Assembly: GCA_017430225.1 (NCBI GenBank)
Contig: JAFRNK010000029.1
Coordinates: 1-64,000 of the forward strand
Origin: Clostridia bacterium
GTDB lineage: Bacteria > Bacillota > Clostridia > Christensenellales > Aristaeellaceae
DNA: 64,000 nucleotides
Direction: 5' to 3'
Shown: in pieces, positions 25,457 through 33,722 of the stretch
How positions within the stretch are numbered: the first letter of the stretch is position 1
Layout: each line of letters starts with the position of its first letter
Program-made: the position numbers and the translations under genes
Notes under the pieces: model-generated
The model's database searches: none
What the model was told of the DNA's origin: nothing
What the model saw: the letters and a program-made list of their open reading frames with translations, nothing else

Positions 25457-26248
25457 GAGCAGTTTGGGCAGTTCCTCGAAGGCGGGGAGGGGATCTGCGC
25501 TGACGGCGGCCTCCGGCATGAATTTGAACAGCGTCCAGGTGCCCGAGTAGAACTGCACCGGCAGGAAAGTATATACGCGGCTGGCTTCTGTCCATATGAT
25601 GGCGGGAGTCTCCTTGTTTTTGACAAAACCGGCGAAGGCGTCCAGGATGTATTCGGACACTTCCGTGCCTTCAGGCGCGAGGAGCAGGTAGCCCCTGTCG
25701 CCCGTATCGACCGGCGTCATGCCCTCCCATTTGCTCAGCGAGACGCCGCCGTAAGGATGGCCGTAGATGGCCAGCAGCCCGGGCACGGCGCAGGAGGCCT
25801 CCGTCCTGAGCAGAGACCCGCTCAAAAACTGGTGCTGCTTCTCTGCCGGGAGGTAGCCGACAGTCATCTCGGCGATGAGCGCGTCCATGCTCTGCCAGCG
25901 TCCTTTGTATGGATGGAGCAGCAGCGGCTTGTTGGGCTTGAAGGATTCAGGCAGGAGGGGAAAGGTCGGGATCTCGTCCTGCAGCGATTTGCCGTCCTGT
26001 TTGACGGCGTCTTGCATGTGAAGGCCGTAGCGTACGCGCAGGTCGGCGCATGCCGCGGTATAGCGCTTGTTGCCGACGGACCGCGCGGCCATCCAGAGGA
26101 TCACTCCGGCCAGGGCGACCAGGAGCCCCAGGCGATGTTTGCCTGTGAGCAGCAGGACAGCACCGGCGAGTTCGGCTGCCAGGCCGACAGCGACCACGAT
26201 GCTCCAGTTGCGGCGGGTGCGTTCAAGCTTGATATACTCTTCGTGCAT
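25442..26248 (-). CDS. Uncharacterised membrane protein
   Basis: 268 aa with two adjacent N-terminal membrane helices (about residues 15-33 and 39-56) and a cytoplasmic or extracytoplasmic C-terminal domain of about 200 residues without known motifs. It probably has its own transcript: a terminator overlaps its stop, and the preceding GDPD gene ends 94 nt upstream. GAAAGGATC precedes the ATG. Confidence 0.72.
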   Translation of the reverse strand: MHEEYIKLERTRRNWSIVVAVGLAAELAGAVLLLTGKHRLGLLVALAGVILWMAARSVGNKRYTAACADLRVRYGLHMQDAVKQDGKSLQDEIPTFPLLPESFKPNKPLLLHPYKGRWQSMDALIAEMTVGYLPAEKQHQFLSGSLLRTEASCAVPGLLAIYGHPYGGVSLSKWEGMTPVDTGDRGYLLLAPEGTEVSEYILDAFAGFVKNKETPAIIWTEASRVYTFLPVQFYSGTWTLFKFMPEAAVSADPLPAFEELPKLLKKLA

Positions 26249-26341
26249 GATATGTGATCCTTTCGTGGATGATAGATATGATTGGTTTTGATTATTCTAT
26301 CATAGAATCGGCGGTTTGAAAAGGCATAAACTGAAACGGAG

Positions 26342-27076
26342 CTATAGCTTCGGCGCGTCATGGCATGTTTTTCTCGCCGCCTCAAGTTTATCTGGAAAAT
26401 TGACGGTCATCCCGTCCACACCCATCTCCAGCATTCTGGCCATCAGGCTTTCGTCCTTCACGCCCCAGGGCCGGATGGAAAAGCCCGCTTCGCGGAAGCG
26501 CTGATGCCAGCCGTCCGTCCAAGTGGACGCGTTCGGGCAGTACTGCCAGATGCCTGCGCTTTTCATGGCGGCGACCAGTTCTTCCGATTCGTTTCTGGAC
26601 AGCCAGCCGGTTCTGATTTCCGGCATCTTCCTGCGAAACGCCAGCAGGGAATCCCACTGGAACGACGTGACGACGACTTCTTCAGGAATACAATACTTGC
26701 GGATCAGCGGGGCGATTGCGTCCTCGATGTTCCTCTGCTTGATCTCCAGCGCGAGCTGCAGCCCTTTACAGGCAAAGTGGTGCAGGAACTCTTCGAGCGA
26801 CGGGACGCGCTCGCCCCGGAACTGTTCTCCTTTGTACGACCCGACGTCGTATGCCGTCAGCTCATCATAGGTCAGGTCACAGATTCGGGCTGCAGTGCCC
26901 GTGATCCGTTTCATATCGCTGTCGTGGAACAGCACCGGCACGCCGTCCCGGGTGCACTGAATGTCGGTCTCGATCCCGTTGGCGCCCATCTGCCATCCCA
27001 GATAGAACGCGGCGAAGGTATTCTCAGGCGCGTACGCGCTCGCGCCGCGGTGCGCGTAGTTTACGAATTCCGTCAT
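26342..27076 (-). CDS. Glycerophosphodiester phosphodiesterase
   Basis: 244 aa, cytoplasmic GDPD (UgpQ-like) TIM barrel with no signal peptide. It hydrolyses glycerophosphodiesters to glycerol-3-phosphate and an alcohol. Motifs: YAHRGASAYAPENT (HR and EN catalytic pair), GIETDIQCTRDGVPVLFHD with the Glu-Asp metal ligands and the second catalytic His, LALEIKQ, and RPWGVKDE near the end. AAGGA precedes the ATG. The upstream neighbour, glycyl-tRNA synthetase, ends in a strong terminator, so this gene is probably transcribed alone. Confidence 0.93.
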   Translation of the reverse strand: MTEFVNYAHRGASAYAPENTFAAFYLGWQMGANGIETDIQCTRDGVPVLFHDSDMKRITGTAARICDLTYDELTAYDVGSYKGEQFRGERVPSLEEFLHHFACKGLQLALEIKQRNIEDAIAPLIRKYCIPEEVVVTSFQWDSLLAFRRKMPEIRTGWLSRNESEELVAAMKSAGIWQYCPNASTWTDGWHQRFREAGFSIRPWGVKDESLMARMLEMGVDGMTVNFPDKLEAARKTCHDAPKL

Positions 27077-27115
27077 AACAACTATCCTTCACTGAAACGG
27101 TCACAGGGACGATCA

Positions 27116-27154
27116 AGAAAAAAACGCAACGGCACGTTGCGATGCCGCTGCGTT
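27116..27154 (-). terminator. Terminator after glyQS
   Basis: On the minus strand AACGCAGCGGCA and TGCCGTTGCGTT (plus 27143-27154 and 27123-27134) form a 12-bp stem with one G-U, followed by at least seven T. Confidence 0.92.
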
Positions 27155-27164
27155 GAGGTCATAA

Positions 27165-28556
27165 TCAGAACGCGAGCTTGCCCTCGATGTAAGATTTGAG
27201 CTCTTCGACCGGGATGCGGATCTGCTCCATGCTGTCGCGGTCGCGGACGGTGACAGTGTTGTTCTCCTCAGTCTCGAAGTCCACAGTGATGCAGAACGGC
27301 GTGCCGATCTCGTCCTCGCGGCGGTAGCGCTTGCCGATGGAGCCGGAATCGTCGTAGTCTACCATGAAGTACTTGCTGAGCTCCTCGTGAATCTCCTGCG
27401 CGCGGGCGCCGAGCTTGTTCTTCTGCAGGGGCAGCACGGCGGCCTTGAAAGGCGCGAGCGCGGGATGCAGATGCAGTACCACGCGGCTGTCGTTCTCGCC
27501 CAGGTCCTGCTCCTCATAGGCGTTGCAGAGGAAGGCCAGGGCCATGCGGTCAGCGCCGAGGGAGGGCTCGATAACGTAGGGCAGGAAGCGTTCGCCCGTG
27601 GTGGGATCGATGTATTCCATGTTCTGGCCGCTGACTTCCTGATGGCGGCCGAGGTCATAATCCGTGCGGTCGGCGACACCCCAGAGCTCGCCCCAGCCGA
27701 AGGGGAACAGGAACTCGAAGTCCGTAGTCGCTTTGGAATAGAAGGCCAGCTCTTCCTTGCTGTGGTCGCGCAGGCGCAGGGAATCGTTCCGTATACCGAG
27801 GGCCAGCAGCCAGTCACGGCAGAAGCCGCGCCAGTACTGGAACCATTCGAGGTCCTCACCGGGCTTGCAGAAGAACTCCAGCTCCATCTGCTCGAACTCG
27901 CGGATGCGGAAGATGAAGTTGCCGGGAGTGATCTCGTTGCGGAAAGACTTGCCGATCTGGCCGACGCCCATGGGCAGCTTGCGGCGGGTGGAGCGCACAA
28001 TGCTCTTGAAGTTGACGAAAATGCCCTGCGCAGTCTCGGGGCGCAGATAGATCTCGCTGGCGGTGTCCTCGGTGACGCCCGCGTGGGTCTTGAACATCAG
28101 ATTGAACTTGCGGATGCCGGTGAAGTCCTTCTTGCCGCAGGTGGGGCAGACGATGTCGTGCTCCGCGATGAAGGTCTCGTACTGCTCGTTGGTCCAGCCG
28201 TCGGCCTGGATCTCTTCGCCCTTGGCATGGGCCCAGTCCTCGATCAGCTTGTCCGCGCGGAAACGCGCCTTGCAGGCCTTGCAGTCCATCAGCGGATCGT
28301 TGAAGGTGCCCACGTGGCCGCTGGCTACCCAGACCTGGCTGTTCATCAGGATCGCGCTGTCGAGCCCGACGTTGTACTTGCTCTCCTGCACGAACTTCTG
28401 CCACCAGGCCCGCTTGACGTTGTTCTTGAACTCGACGCCCAGGGGGCCGTAGTCCCAGGAGTTGGCGAGACCGCCGTAGATCTCGCTCCCCGCAAAAATA
28501 AAGCCGCGGTTTTTGCACAGCGCGACCAGTTTATCCATTGTCAGTTCCTTGCCCAT
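27165..28556 (-). CDS. glyQS: Glycyl-tRNA synthetase, single-chain alpha2 type
   Basis: 463 aa class II enzyme that charges tRNA-Gly. It is the dimeric type, not the GlyQ/GlyS alpha2beta2 type. Features: [17 protein letters not shown] at the start, [12 protein letters not shown], motif 2 [19 protein letters not shown], a zinc-like CKAC...CPTC insert (about residues 91-142), [22 protein letters not shown] motif 3 and a C-terminal anticodon-binding domain. The promoter at 28595-28623 leaves a leader of only about 30 nt, so there is no room for a T-box riboswitch. Confidence 0.96.
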   Translation of the reverse strand: MGKELTMDKLVALCKNRGFIFAGSEIYGGLANSWDYGPLGVEFKNNVKRAWWQKFVQESKYNVGLDSAILMNSQVWVASGHVGTFNDPLMDCKACKARFRADKLIEDWAHAKGEEIQADGWTNEQYETFIAEHDIVCPTCGKKDFTGIRKFNLMFKTHAGVTEDTASEIYLRPETAQGIFVNFKSIVRSTRRKLPMGVGQIGKSFRNEITPGNFIFRIREFEQMELEFFCKPGEDLEWFQYWRGFCRDWLLALGIRNDSLRLRDHSKEELAFYSKATTDFEFLFPFGWGELWGVADRTDYDLGRHQEVSGQNMEYIDPTTGERFLPYVIEPSLGADRMALAFLCNAYEEQDLGENDSRVVLHLHPALAPFKAAVLPLQKNKLGARAQEIHEELSKYFMVDYDDSGSIGKRYRREDEIGTPFCITVDFETEENNTVTVRDRDSMEQIRIPVEELKSYIEGKLAF

Positions 28557-28594
28557 TGCTGAAGACTCCCTTCCATAAAATAGGTACGGCGTTT

Positions 28595-28623
28595 ATGATA
28601 GGCAGAAATGAGGGATTTGTCAA
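28595..28623 (-). promoter_or_regulatory. Promoter of glyQS
   Basis: On the minus strand TTGACA (28618-28623), 17 nt, TATCAT (28595-28600). Confidence 0.78.
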
Positions 28624-28750
28624 GCGGAAAACGCAATAAGGCGGCAGTCATCCGCTCCTGTGAAACGTGATGATACGGTTTTGATACTGCTTTTATGAAA
28701 TGATTCCGACAAAAAAGTCCGCTGGTGGCTACTTTTAGATTACCACTTCA

Positions 28751-29302
28751 TTACTTGTGCCCTTTATGAGTATGCACGATCCTTTTCTCAAACCGGAAAA
28801 TGCCGTCCGGGAACTGCTCATCCGTCTCATGAGCGGCGTCGGGATCATTGGGATCAGGATGATGGCTGTTGAAAAACTCCACGATATGAAAGCCGCACCG
28901 GTTGACGTAAAAATGGATATTCCGCTTCTCGAAATATGGTGTGACAGTTTCCCAGACTGTTACTTCCGGATGCATCCGCTCCACTGTGCACCACGCGGCA
29001 TAGCCAATCCCTTTGCTGTGAACGCGGGGAGATACAAACAGCAAGTCAAGGTCACCGCGGTTCCCGTCCACCTTGATGACCACGCCGCCGACGGGCTGGC
29101 CGTCCTTCATGATCCGGTATGCCTCGCCGCGGTCTATTGAGCCTTCGATGGTTTCACGGGAGATGATTTCGCCTTCTTCTTCAAAATGGTCATCCCGGAG
29201 CCCGAATTCCTCCAAAGCACCGTAGTTGAATGCTTCCTGATTGTCTAAAACGAATTGGCTCCTGTCTTCCGGAGCCAGCGGAACAAGTGTTACTTCTGTC
29301 AT
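28751..29302 (-). CDS. GNAT family N-acetyltransferase
   Basis: 183 aa. The GNAT fold is recognisable from GVVIKVDGNRGDLDLLFVSP followed by the acetyl-CoA loop RVHSKGIGYAAW (Q/R-x-x-G-x-G/A) at about residues 96-107 and the late FYVNRCGFHIVEFF strand. Substrate unknown. I chose ATG 29302 (GAGG upstream); the frame is open to 29440 but the extra residues look unrelated to the family and would nearly reach the upstream gene. About 108 nt separate it from the DUF134-NifX gene. Confidence 0.85.
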   Translation of the reverse strand: MTEVTLVPLAPEDRSQFVLDNQEAFNYGALEEFGLRDDHFEEEGEIISRETIEGSIDRGEAYRIMKDGQPVGGVVIKVDGNRGDLDLLFVSPRVHSKGIGYAAWCTVERMHPEVTVWETVTPYFEKRNIHFYVNRCGFHIVEFFNSHHPDPNDPDAAHETDEQFPDGIFRFEKRIVHTHKGHK

Positions 29303-29409
29303 AGCCGCCTCTTGTAATCCCAATACAATCAGTCCTGCAAAAGCCGAAATTCCAAACAATTTGCTTGGCGAAATACCATTCTTCAGGACTTTTCCCGGAC
29401 AGGAATACG

Positions 29410-30138
29410 TCAATTCCCGTGGCAGCGGTGATCTGTGCATTGATCGTGTCTGCAGTCGCCGTCGTGATGATGCCCATGATGATCGCAGTGTGCATCCGGG
29501 TCATATTCCAGTGTCCCTGCAGCCAGGGCTTTCGCAGCCTCGTCCGCCGATCCCTGAACACCGGCGTACAGTCTGATCCCGGCGTCTGCCAGGGCCATCT
29601 GAGCTCCCATGCCGATACCACCGCAGATCAGGGCGTCGACTTTTGCTGCCTGAAGGAAACCGGCCAGCGCGCCGTGTCCGCTTCCGTTGGTATCAACGAC
29701 CTGTTCTCCTGTGATCCTGCCGTCTTCAGTGTCATACAGTTTGAATTGCTCGGAATGCCCGAAATGCTGAAAAATCTCTCCGTTTTCGTAAGTGACCGCG
29801 ATTCTCATTGTGTTATTTCCTTTCTCCATGATGATTTGATGAAGCTCAACCGGTTGAAATTCACAGGACCCTCCTGTGATCAACAGCCGTTTTCCGTGAA
29901 CGAGGGCATCCGCGACCTTCCTCCTCGCACTGTCATAGATCGCCGTGACTGTGGTCCGGGCAATATTCATTCTGGAAGCACAGGCTTCCTGCGTGAGCCC
30001 TTCGTCATCCAGAAGCCGTAAGGCTTCAAACTCATCTATGGTCATGAGCACACTTTCTGCGTCTGTTATGTCGTCAGGGGAGAAGCTGCGGTAAACCGGC
30101 AGCCGCTCAATTCTGCGGCATCGGATCGGTCTTGGCAT
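29410..30138 (-). CDS. DUF134 - NifX/NifB-like fusion protein with His-rich tail
   Basis: 242 aa made of two domains that are usually separate proteins. Residues about 1-95 are DUF134, a winged or HTH DNA-binding domain (PRPIRCRRIERLP, TIDEFEALRLLDDEGLTQEACASRMNIARTTV). Residues about 105-215 are a dinitrogenase Fe-Mo cofactor biosynthesis fold (AVTYENGEIFQHFGHSEQFKLYD, ALICGGIGMGAQMALADAGI). The last about 25 residues are His/Asp/Cys-rich and could bind metal. No nif genes are nearby, as is usual for such clostridial proteins, so it may sense or carry an Fe-S or metal ligand. AAAGGAG precedes ATG 30138, and its promoter carries two copies of a palindrome. Confidence 0.88.
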   Translation of the reverse strand: MPRPIRCRRIERLPVYRSFSPDDITDAESVLMTIDEFEALRLLDDEGLTQEACASRMNIARTTVTAIYDSARRKVADALVHGKRLLITGGSCEFQPVELHQIIMEKGNNTMRIAVTYENGEIFQHFGHSEQFKLYDTEDGRITGEQVVDTNGSGHGALAGFLQAAKVDALICGGIGMGAQMALADAGIRLYAGVQGSADEAAKALAAGTLEYDPDAHCDHHGHHHDGDCRHDQCTDHRCHGN

Positions 30139-30151
30139 AAATGCTCCTTTC

Positions 30152-30163
30152 TGACATATGTCA
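30152..30163 (-). promoter_or_regulatory. Palindrome TGACATATGTCA, putative operator (downstream copy)
   Basis: A perfect 12-bp palindrome between the -10 and the RBS of the DUF134-NifX gene. A near-identical copy (TGCCATATGTCA, 30186-30197) covers the -35. Centres are 34 bp apart. Confidence 0.6.
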
Positions 30164-30169
30164 AATATT

Positions 30170-30198
30170 ATTATACGTATGTTTATGCCATATGTCAA
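30170..30198 (-). promoter_or_regulatory. Consensus promoter of the DUF134-NifX gene
   Basis: On the minus strand TTGACA (30193-30198), 17 nt, TATAAT (30170-30175), both perfect consensus boxes. Confidence 0.87.
30186..30197 (-). promoter_or_regulatory. Palindrome over the -35, putative operator (upstream copy)
   Basis: TGCCATATGTCA differs by one base from the perfect copy at 30152-30163. It overlaps the -35 of the promoter, so binding there would block RNA polymerase. Confidence 0.55.
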
Positions 30199-30369
30199 TA
30201 ACTTATATACTTCTCGTTTCCCAGATTCACTTCGACGCGATCAGATTGCTTCAAAATGAATTTTCATCAGGAAAAACTTGCAAAAAACAGAAAAAATTTA
30301 TAAAAAAGAAGGAGAAAATGAATTTTTAGAGAATATGGATTGCATTATTCCGTTTTAGGAGGCTGTTCC

Positions 30370-31593
30370 ATGCCGTTGACCCTGTCCAAAACCTGCCTGG
30401 GCATCGCGCCCTCTGCGACCCTGAAGATGAACGCGCTCGTCGGCGAAATGCGCGACCGCGGCGAGGATGTCATTTCACTGAGCGTCGGCGAGCCCGACTT
30501 TATCACTCCTGCGCATATCCGCGAGGCGGGCAAGAAAGCTATCGACGAAGGCAAGACGCGCTATACAGCGGCGGCCGGTATGCCCAGCCTGCGCTCCGCC
30601 ATCGCCAAATACCTGTTGGAGGAAAAGGGACTGCGCTATACCCGTGAGGAAATCATTGTCGGCAACGGCGCGAAGCAGGTCATCCTGGGGGCGCTGCAGG
30701 CGGTTTGCAATCCCGGCGACGAGGTCCTCCTGCCCGCGCCCTGCTGGGTCAGCTATCCGGAGATGATCCAGATGGCGGGCGGCGTCCCGATCTGGATCCA
30801 TACGACCCGCGAGCAGGGCTTTATTCCCGATATTTCGCAGATCGAAAAGGCGATCACCCCGCGCACGAAGGCGCTGCTGCTCAACTCGCCCAGCAATCCC
30901 ACCGGCGCGGTCTGGAGCCGGGAGCAGCTCACCGCCCTCGCGAAACTCGCGGTCAAGCACCAGTTTTACATTATCAGCGACGAGATTTACGAGAAGCTGG
31001 TCTACGACGGCGCGGAGCACGTCTCCATCGCGTCCCTGAATAGCCAGGTCTTCAAACAGACGATCATGGTCAGCGGCTTCAGCAAGGCGTACGCCATGAC
31101 CGGCTGGCGCCTGGGCTACGCAGCGGGACCGCGCCCGGTCATCTCCGCTATGTCAGCTTACCAGAGCCACGCGACCGGCAACGCGAACTCCATCGCCCAG
31201 TACGCGGGCCTCGCGGCCCTCAAAGGCGACCAGAAGTGCGTCGAGGACATGGCCGCGGCTTTCAGCCGCCGCCGCATGCTGATGCTCAGCTGCCTGAAGC
31301 ACGTGCCGCACGTGAGTTCCTTCATCCCCAAGGGCGCGTTCTACGTCCTGCTGGACGTGCGCGAGACCTTCGGCATGTCGCTGGATCAGAAGGTGATCCA
31401 CGACGGCAACGATTTTGCAGAAATGCTGCTCAAGAACGCCCGCGTCTCGGTCGTTCCCGGCGACGCTTTCGGCGCGCCCGGTTACGTCCGCCTCTCATAT
31501 GCAGTGTCGGACGAACGGATCCTGGAGGCCGTGCGCCGCATCGGCAACTTTACGGACAAGCTGCAGAAGACGAGGATACAGAAATTCGCCTGA
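30370..31593 (+). CDS. Pyridoxal-phosphate aminotransferase, class I (aspartate aminotransferase-like)
   Basis: 407 aa. Fold type I aminotransferase of the AspB/AspC group: SVGEPDFITPAHIREA near the N-terminus, GNGAKQVI for PLP phosphate contact, SPSNPTGA, DEIYEKLVYDG with the PLP-ring Asp, and the PLP lysine block SGFSKAYAMTGWRLGY. It moves the amino group between an amino acid and a 2-oxo acid; the amino acid is not certain. TTTTAGGAGG precedes ATG 30370. Upstream is an A-rich stretch at 30250-30320 with TTGCAA and TATAAA boxes but poor spacing. The peptide importer begins 129 nt downstream with its own promoter. Confidence 0.92.
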   Translation: MPLTLSKTCLGIAPSATLKMNALVGEMRDRGEDVISLSVGEPDFITPAHIREAGKKAIDEGKTRYTAAAGMPSLRSAIAKYLLEEKGLRYTREEIIVGNGAKQVILGALQAVCNPGDEVLLPAPCWVSYPEMIQMAGGVPIWIHTTREQGFIPDISQIEKAITPRTKALLLNSPSNPTGAVWSREQLTALAKLAVKHQFYIISDEIYEKLVYDGAEHVSIASLNSQVFKQTIMVSGFSKAYAMTGWRLGYAAGPRPVISAMSAYQSHATGNANSIAQYAGLAALKGDQKCVEDMAAAFSRRRMLMLSCLKHVPHVSSFIPKGAFYVLLDVRETFGMSLDQKVIHDGNDFAEMLLKNARVSVVPGDAFGAPGYVRLSYAVSDERILEAVRRIGNFTDKLQKTRIQKFA

Positions 31594-31601
31594 ACTGTAT
31601 A

Positions 31602-31613
31602 ATTGTATACAAT
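31602..31613 (+). promoter_or_regulatory. Palindrome ATTGTATACAAT, putative operator
   Basis: A perfect 12-bp palindrome just after the aminotransferase stop and 32 bp upstream of the binding-protein -35. It resembles sites bound by GntR-family (FadR-type) regulators, as known from that family. Confidence 0.5.
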
Positions 31614-31644
31614 GTTTTTATCCTGATTTTTTCCATGGCATCCA

Positions 31645-31673
31645 TTGCAAGACCATGGGGCATATGGTATCAT
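31645..31673 (+). promoter_or_regulatory. Probable promoter of the peptide importer operon
   Basis: TTGCAA (31645-31650), 17-nt spacer, TATCAT (31668-31673). Confidence 0.55.
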
Positions 31674-31721
31674 TTTACAGAACAATTTGTTTCGCGAAAG
31701 CGGGACGGAACGGAGGAGAAC

Positions 31722-33572
31722 ATGACACAGCTTTCCAAAAAGTTATTTGCGCTTCTGATGGCGGCGGTGATGCTGCTGGCAGTCCTGCCCGCGGCGACGG
31801 CTGAAGACGAGGCCGTATACCGCACGCTTTATTCCGGCGAGATCGGGACGCTCAACTACCTGACCACCGGTACCACCAACGAATTCACGGTTTCCGCCAA
31901 TATCATCGACACCCTGGTGGAACGCGACCAGTACGGCCAGATCAAGCCCGCCCTGGCGGAGAGCTGGACGCTGTCTGACGACGACCTGACCTGGACCTTC
32001 ACCCTGCGTGACGGCATTACCTGGGTCACCGCCGCCGGTGAATACTATGCCGACGTCACCGCGCAGGACTTCGTCACTGCCGCCCAGTACGTGCTGGACG
32101 CCAAGAACGACGCCTCCAACGCCTGGATCCTGAGTGATTACCTGGCCGGCGCGGACGCCTACTATAACAGCACCAGTGCGGACTATGCGGGCGAGCCCGT
32201 AGACTTCGCCACCGTCGGTGTCAAAGCGCTGGACGACAAGACCGTCGCCTATACCACCGTCGAGCCGCTGCCCTTCTTCCTGAGCATGCTGGACTACTCC
32301 TGCTACATGCCGGTCAGCGCGAAGTTCCTCGAGGAAAAGGGCGATCAGTTCGGCCTGGCCACCGGTAACGACACGGTGCTCTATTGCGGTGCTTACATCC
32401 TGTCCGAGTTCAAGCCGCAGGAAGTCCGCGTATACACCAAGAATCCTTCCTACTGGGATGCGGAACACGTCTACATCACTTCCATCCAGCAGACCTACAA
32501 CAAAGAATCCAGTACCCTGTCTCCCGAGCTGTACCTGCGCGGCGAGATCGACGCTGCCGACATCACGCCCACCATCGCGGCGGAATGGCTGGCTGATCCC
32601 GCAAAGGCCGACCTCATCCACCCGGTGCGCCAGATTGGCCAGTATTCCTACTTCTTCAGCTTCAACTTCGATCCGAACTTCGATGCCGTGTACGAGCCCG
32701 AAAACTGGAAGCTGGCGGTCAACAACGAAAACTTCCGTCAGTCCATCTTCTACGGCCTCGACCGCCTGAAGGCCAAGACCGTCATCGAGCCGGACAACCC
32801 CGAAGACCTGATCTGGAACACCCTGACCCCGCCCGCCATCGTCGGCTACGAGGATAAGGTGACCGCGCTGACCGCCGAGCTGGTGCTGAACGCGGACGAA
32901 GCAAAGGCGATCGCCTATCGCGACGCTGCCGTCGAGGAGCTGAAGGCCGCCGGTGCGACCTTCCCTGTGAAGGTGCTGGTATGCTACAACCCGTCCTCCT
33001 CTACCTGGGCTGAAGAGTGCCAGGTGGTCGAGCAGCAGCTCGAGGCTCTGCTCGGCACGGATTACATCGACGTGTGCGTCGAGGCCGGTCCGTCCACCGG
33101 CTTCCTGAAGGAAATCCGTCGCAGCGGCAAGTACGCCCTGATGAAGTGCAACTGGGGCCTGGACTACGACGATCCCGAGAACATGACCTCTCCCTTCAAG
33201 AACGGCAACAACTACAACTTCTTCGTGAAGGCGACCCAGCCCGACCTCTATGACGCGGACGGAACGCTGACCTACTTCAACCTGCTGGCCAAGGCCGGCG
33301 CCATCTCCACCACACAGGCGGAAGAGCGCTACCAGGCCTATGCCGAGGCGGAAGCCTACCTGATCAACCACGCCGTCGCGCTGCCCTTCGGCTCCGATAC
33401 CGCCGGCTACACCGCTTCCCGCCTGAATCCCTTCGAGGCGCAGTTCGCGGCCACTGGCCTGGCGACCTGCCGCTACAAGGGCCAGCACCTGCTGGACAAG
33501 CCCATGTCTACTGACGAGTACTACGACGCCTTTGACAAGTGGAACGAGGAAGTTGCGGCGCTCGGCAAGTAA
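31722..33572 (+). CDS. Peptide ABC transporter substrate-binding protein (OppA-like), no lipobox
   Basis: 616 aa, SBP_bac_5 family, the extracellular peptide receptor of the importer encoded next. Diagnostic parts: SGEIGTLNYLTTG start, LVERDQYGQIKPALAESWTLSDD, LTWTFTLRDGITW, and the C-terminal WGLDYDDPENMTSPF. The signal peptide (about residues 6-27) ends PAATAE without any cysteine, so it should be cleaved and released rather than lipid-anchored; most Gram-positive binding proteins are lipoproteins. CGGAGGAG precedes ATG 31722; an upstream in-frame extension overlaps the aminotransferase and is spurious. A hairpin follows before oppB. Confidence 0.93.
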   Translation: MTQLSKKLFALLMAAVMLLAVLPAATAEDEAVYRTLYSGEIGTLNYLTTGTTNEFTVSANIIDTLVERDQYGQIKPALAESWTLSDDDLTWTFTLRDGITWVTAAGEYYADVTAQDFVTAAQYVLDAKNDASNAWILSDYLAGADAYYNSTSADYAGEPVDFATVGVKALDDKTVAYTTVEPLPFFLSMLDYSCYMPVSAKFLEEKGDQFGLATGNDTVLYCGAYILSEFKPQEVRVYTKNPSYWDAEHVYITSIQQTYNKESSTLSPELYLRGEIDAADITPTIAAEWLADPAKADLIHPVRQIGQYSYFFSFNFDPNFDAVYEPENWKLAVNNENFRQSIFYGLDRLKAKTVIEPDNPEDLIWNTLTPPAIVGYEDKVTALTAELVLNADEAKAIAYRDAAVEELKAAGATFPVKVLVCYNPSSSTWAEECQVVEQQLEALLGTDYIDVCVEAGPSTGFLKEIRRSGKYALMKCNWGLDYDDPENMTSPFKNGNNYNFFVKATQPDLYDADGTLTYFNLLAKAGAISTTQAEERYQAYAEAEAYLINHAVALPFGSDTAGYTASRLNPFEAQFAATGLATCRYKGQHLLDKPMSTDEYYDAFDKWNEEVAALGK

Positions 33573-33638
33573 TTGACCCATGATTTCACTGTCACAGGCT
33601 GACGCTTGTCCGGTGAAGCAGCTATAGCCTGAAATGCT

Positions 33639-33669
33639 CGCGGAGGCGGCTTCATAAACCGCCTCCGCG
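33639..33669 (+). other. Intercistronic hairpin between binding-protein and permease genes
   Basis: CGCGGAGGCGG (33639-33649) pairs perfectly with CCGCCTCCGCG (33659-33669). There is no T run, so it fits an mRNA-stabilising or attenuating hairpin that keeps binding-protein levels above permease levels, as known for many ABC importers. Confidence 0.7.
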
Positions 33670-33722
33670 TTGACCTGTTTATTGCAATCTTTTGTGCAGC
33701 GATCTATACCGAGGTTTTGTGC

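Noticed and set aside
28557..28640. T-box riboswitch for glyQS
   Set aside because: The promoter leaves only about 30 nt of leader and no specifier or antiterminator is visible.
29303..29440. N-terminal extension of the GNAT protein to 29440
   Set aside because: Extra residues overlap the DUF134-NifX gene and do not resemble GNAT proteins; the RBS supports 29302.
31743..33581. Long minus-strand ORF (612 aa) opposite the binding-protein gene
   Set aside because: It mirrors a clear OppA-like gene, has low-complexity composition typical of antisense frames in GC-rich DNA and matches no family.
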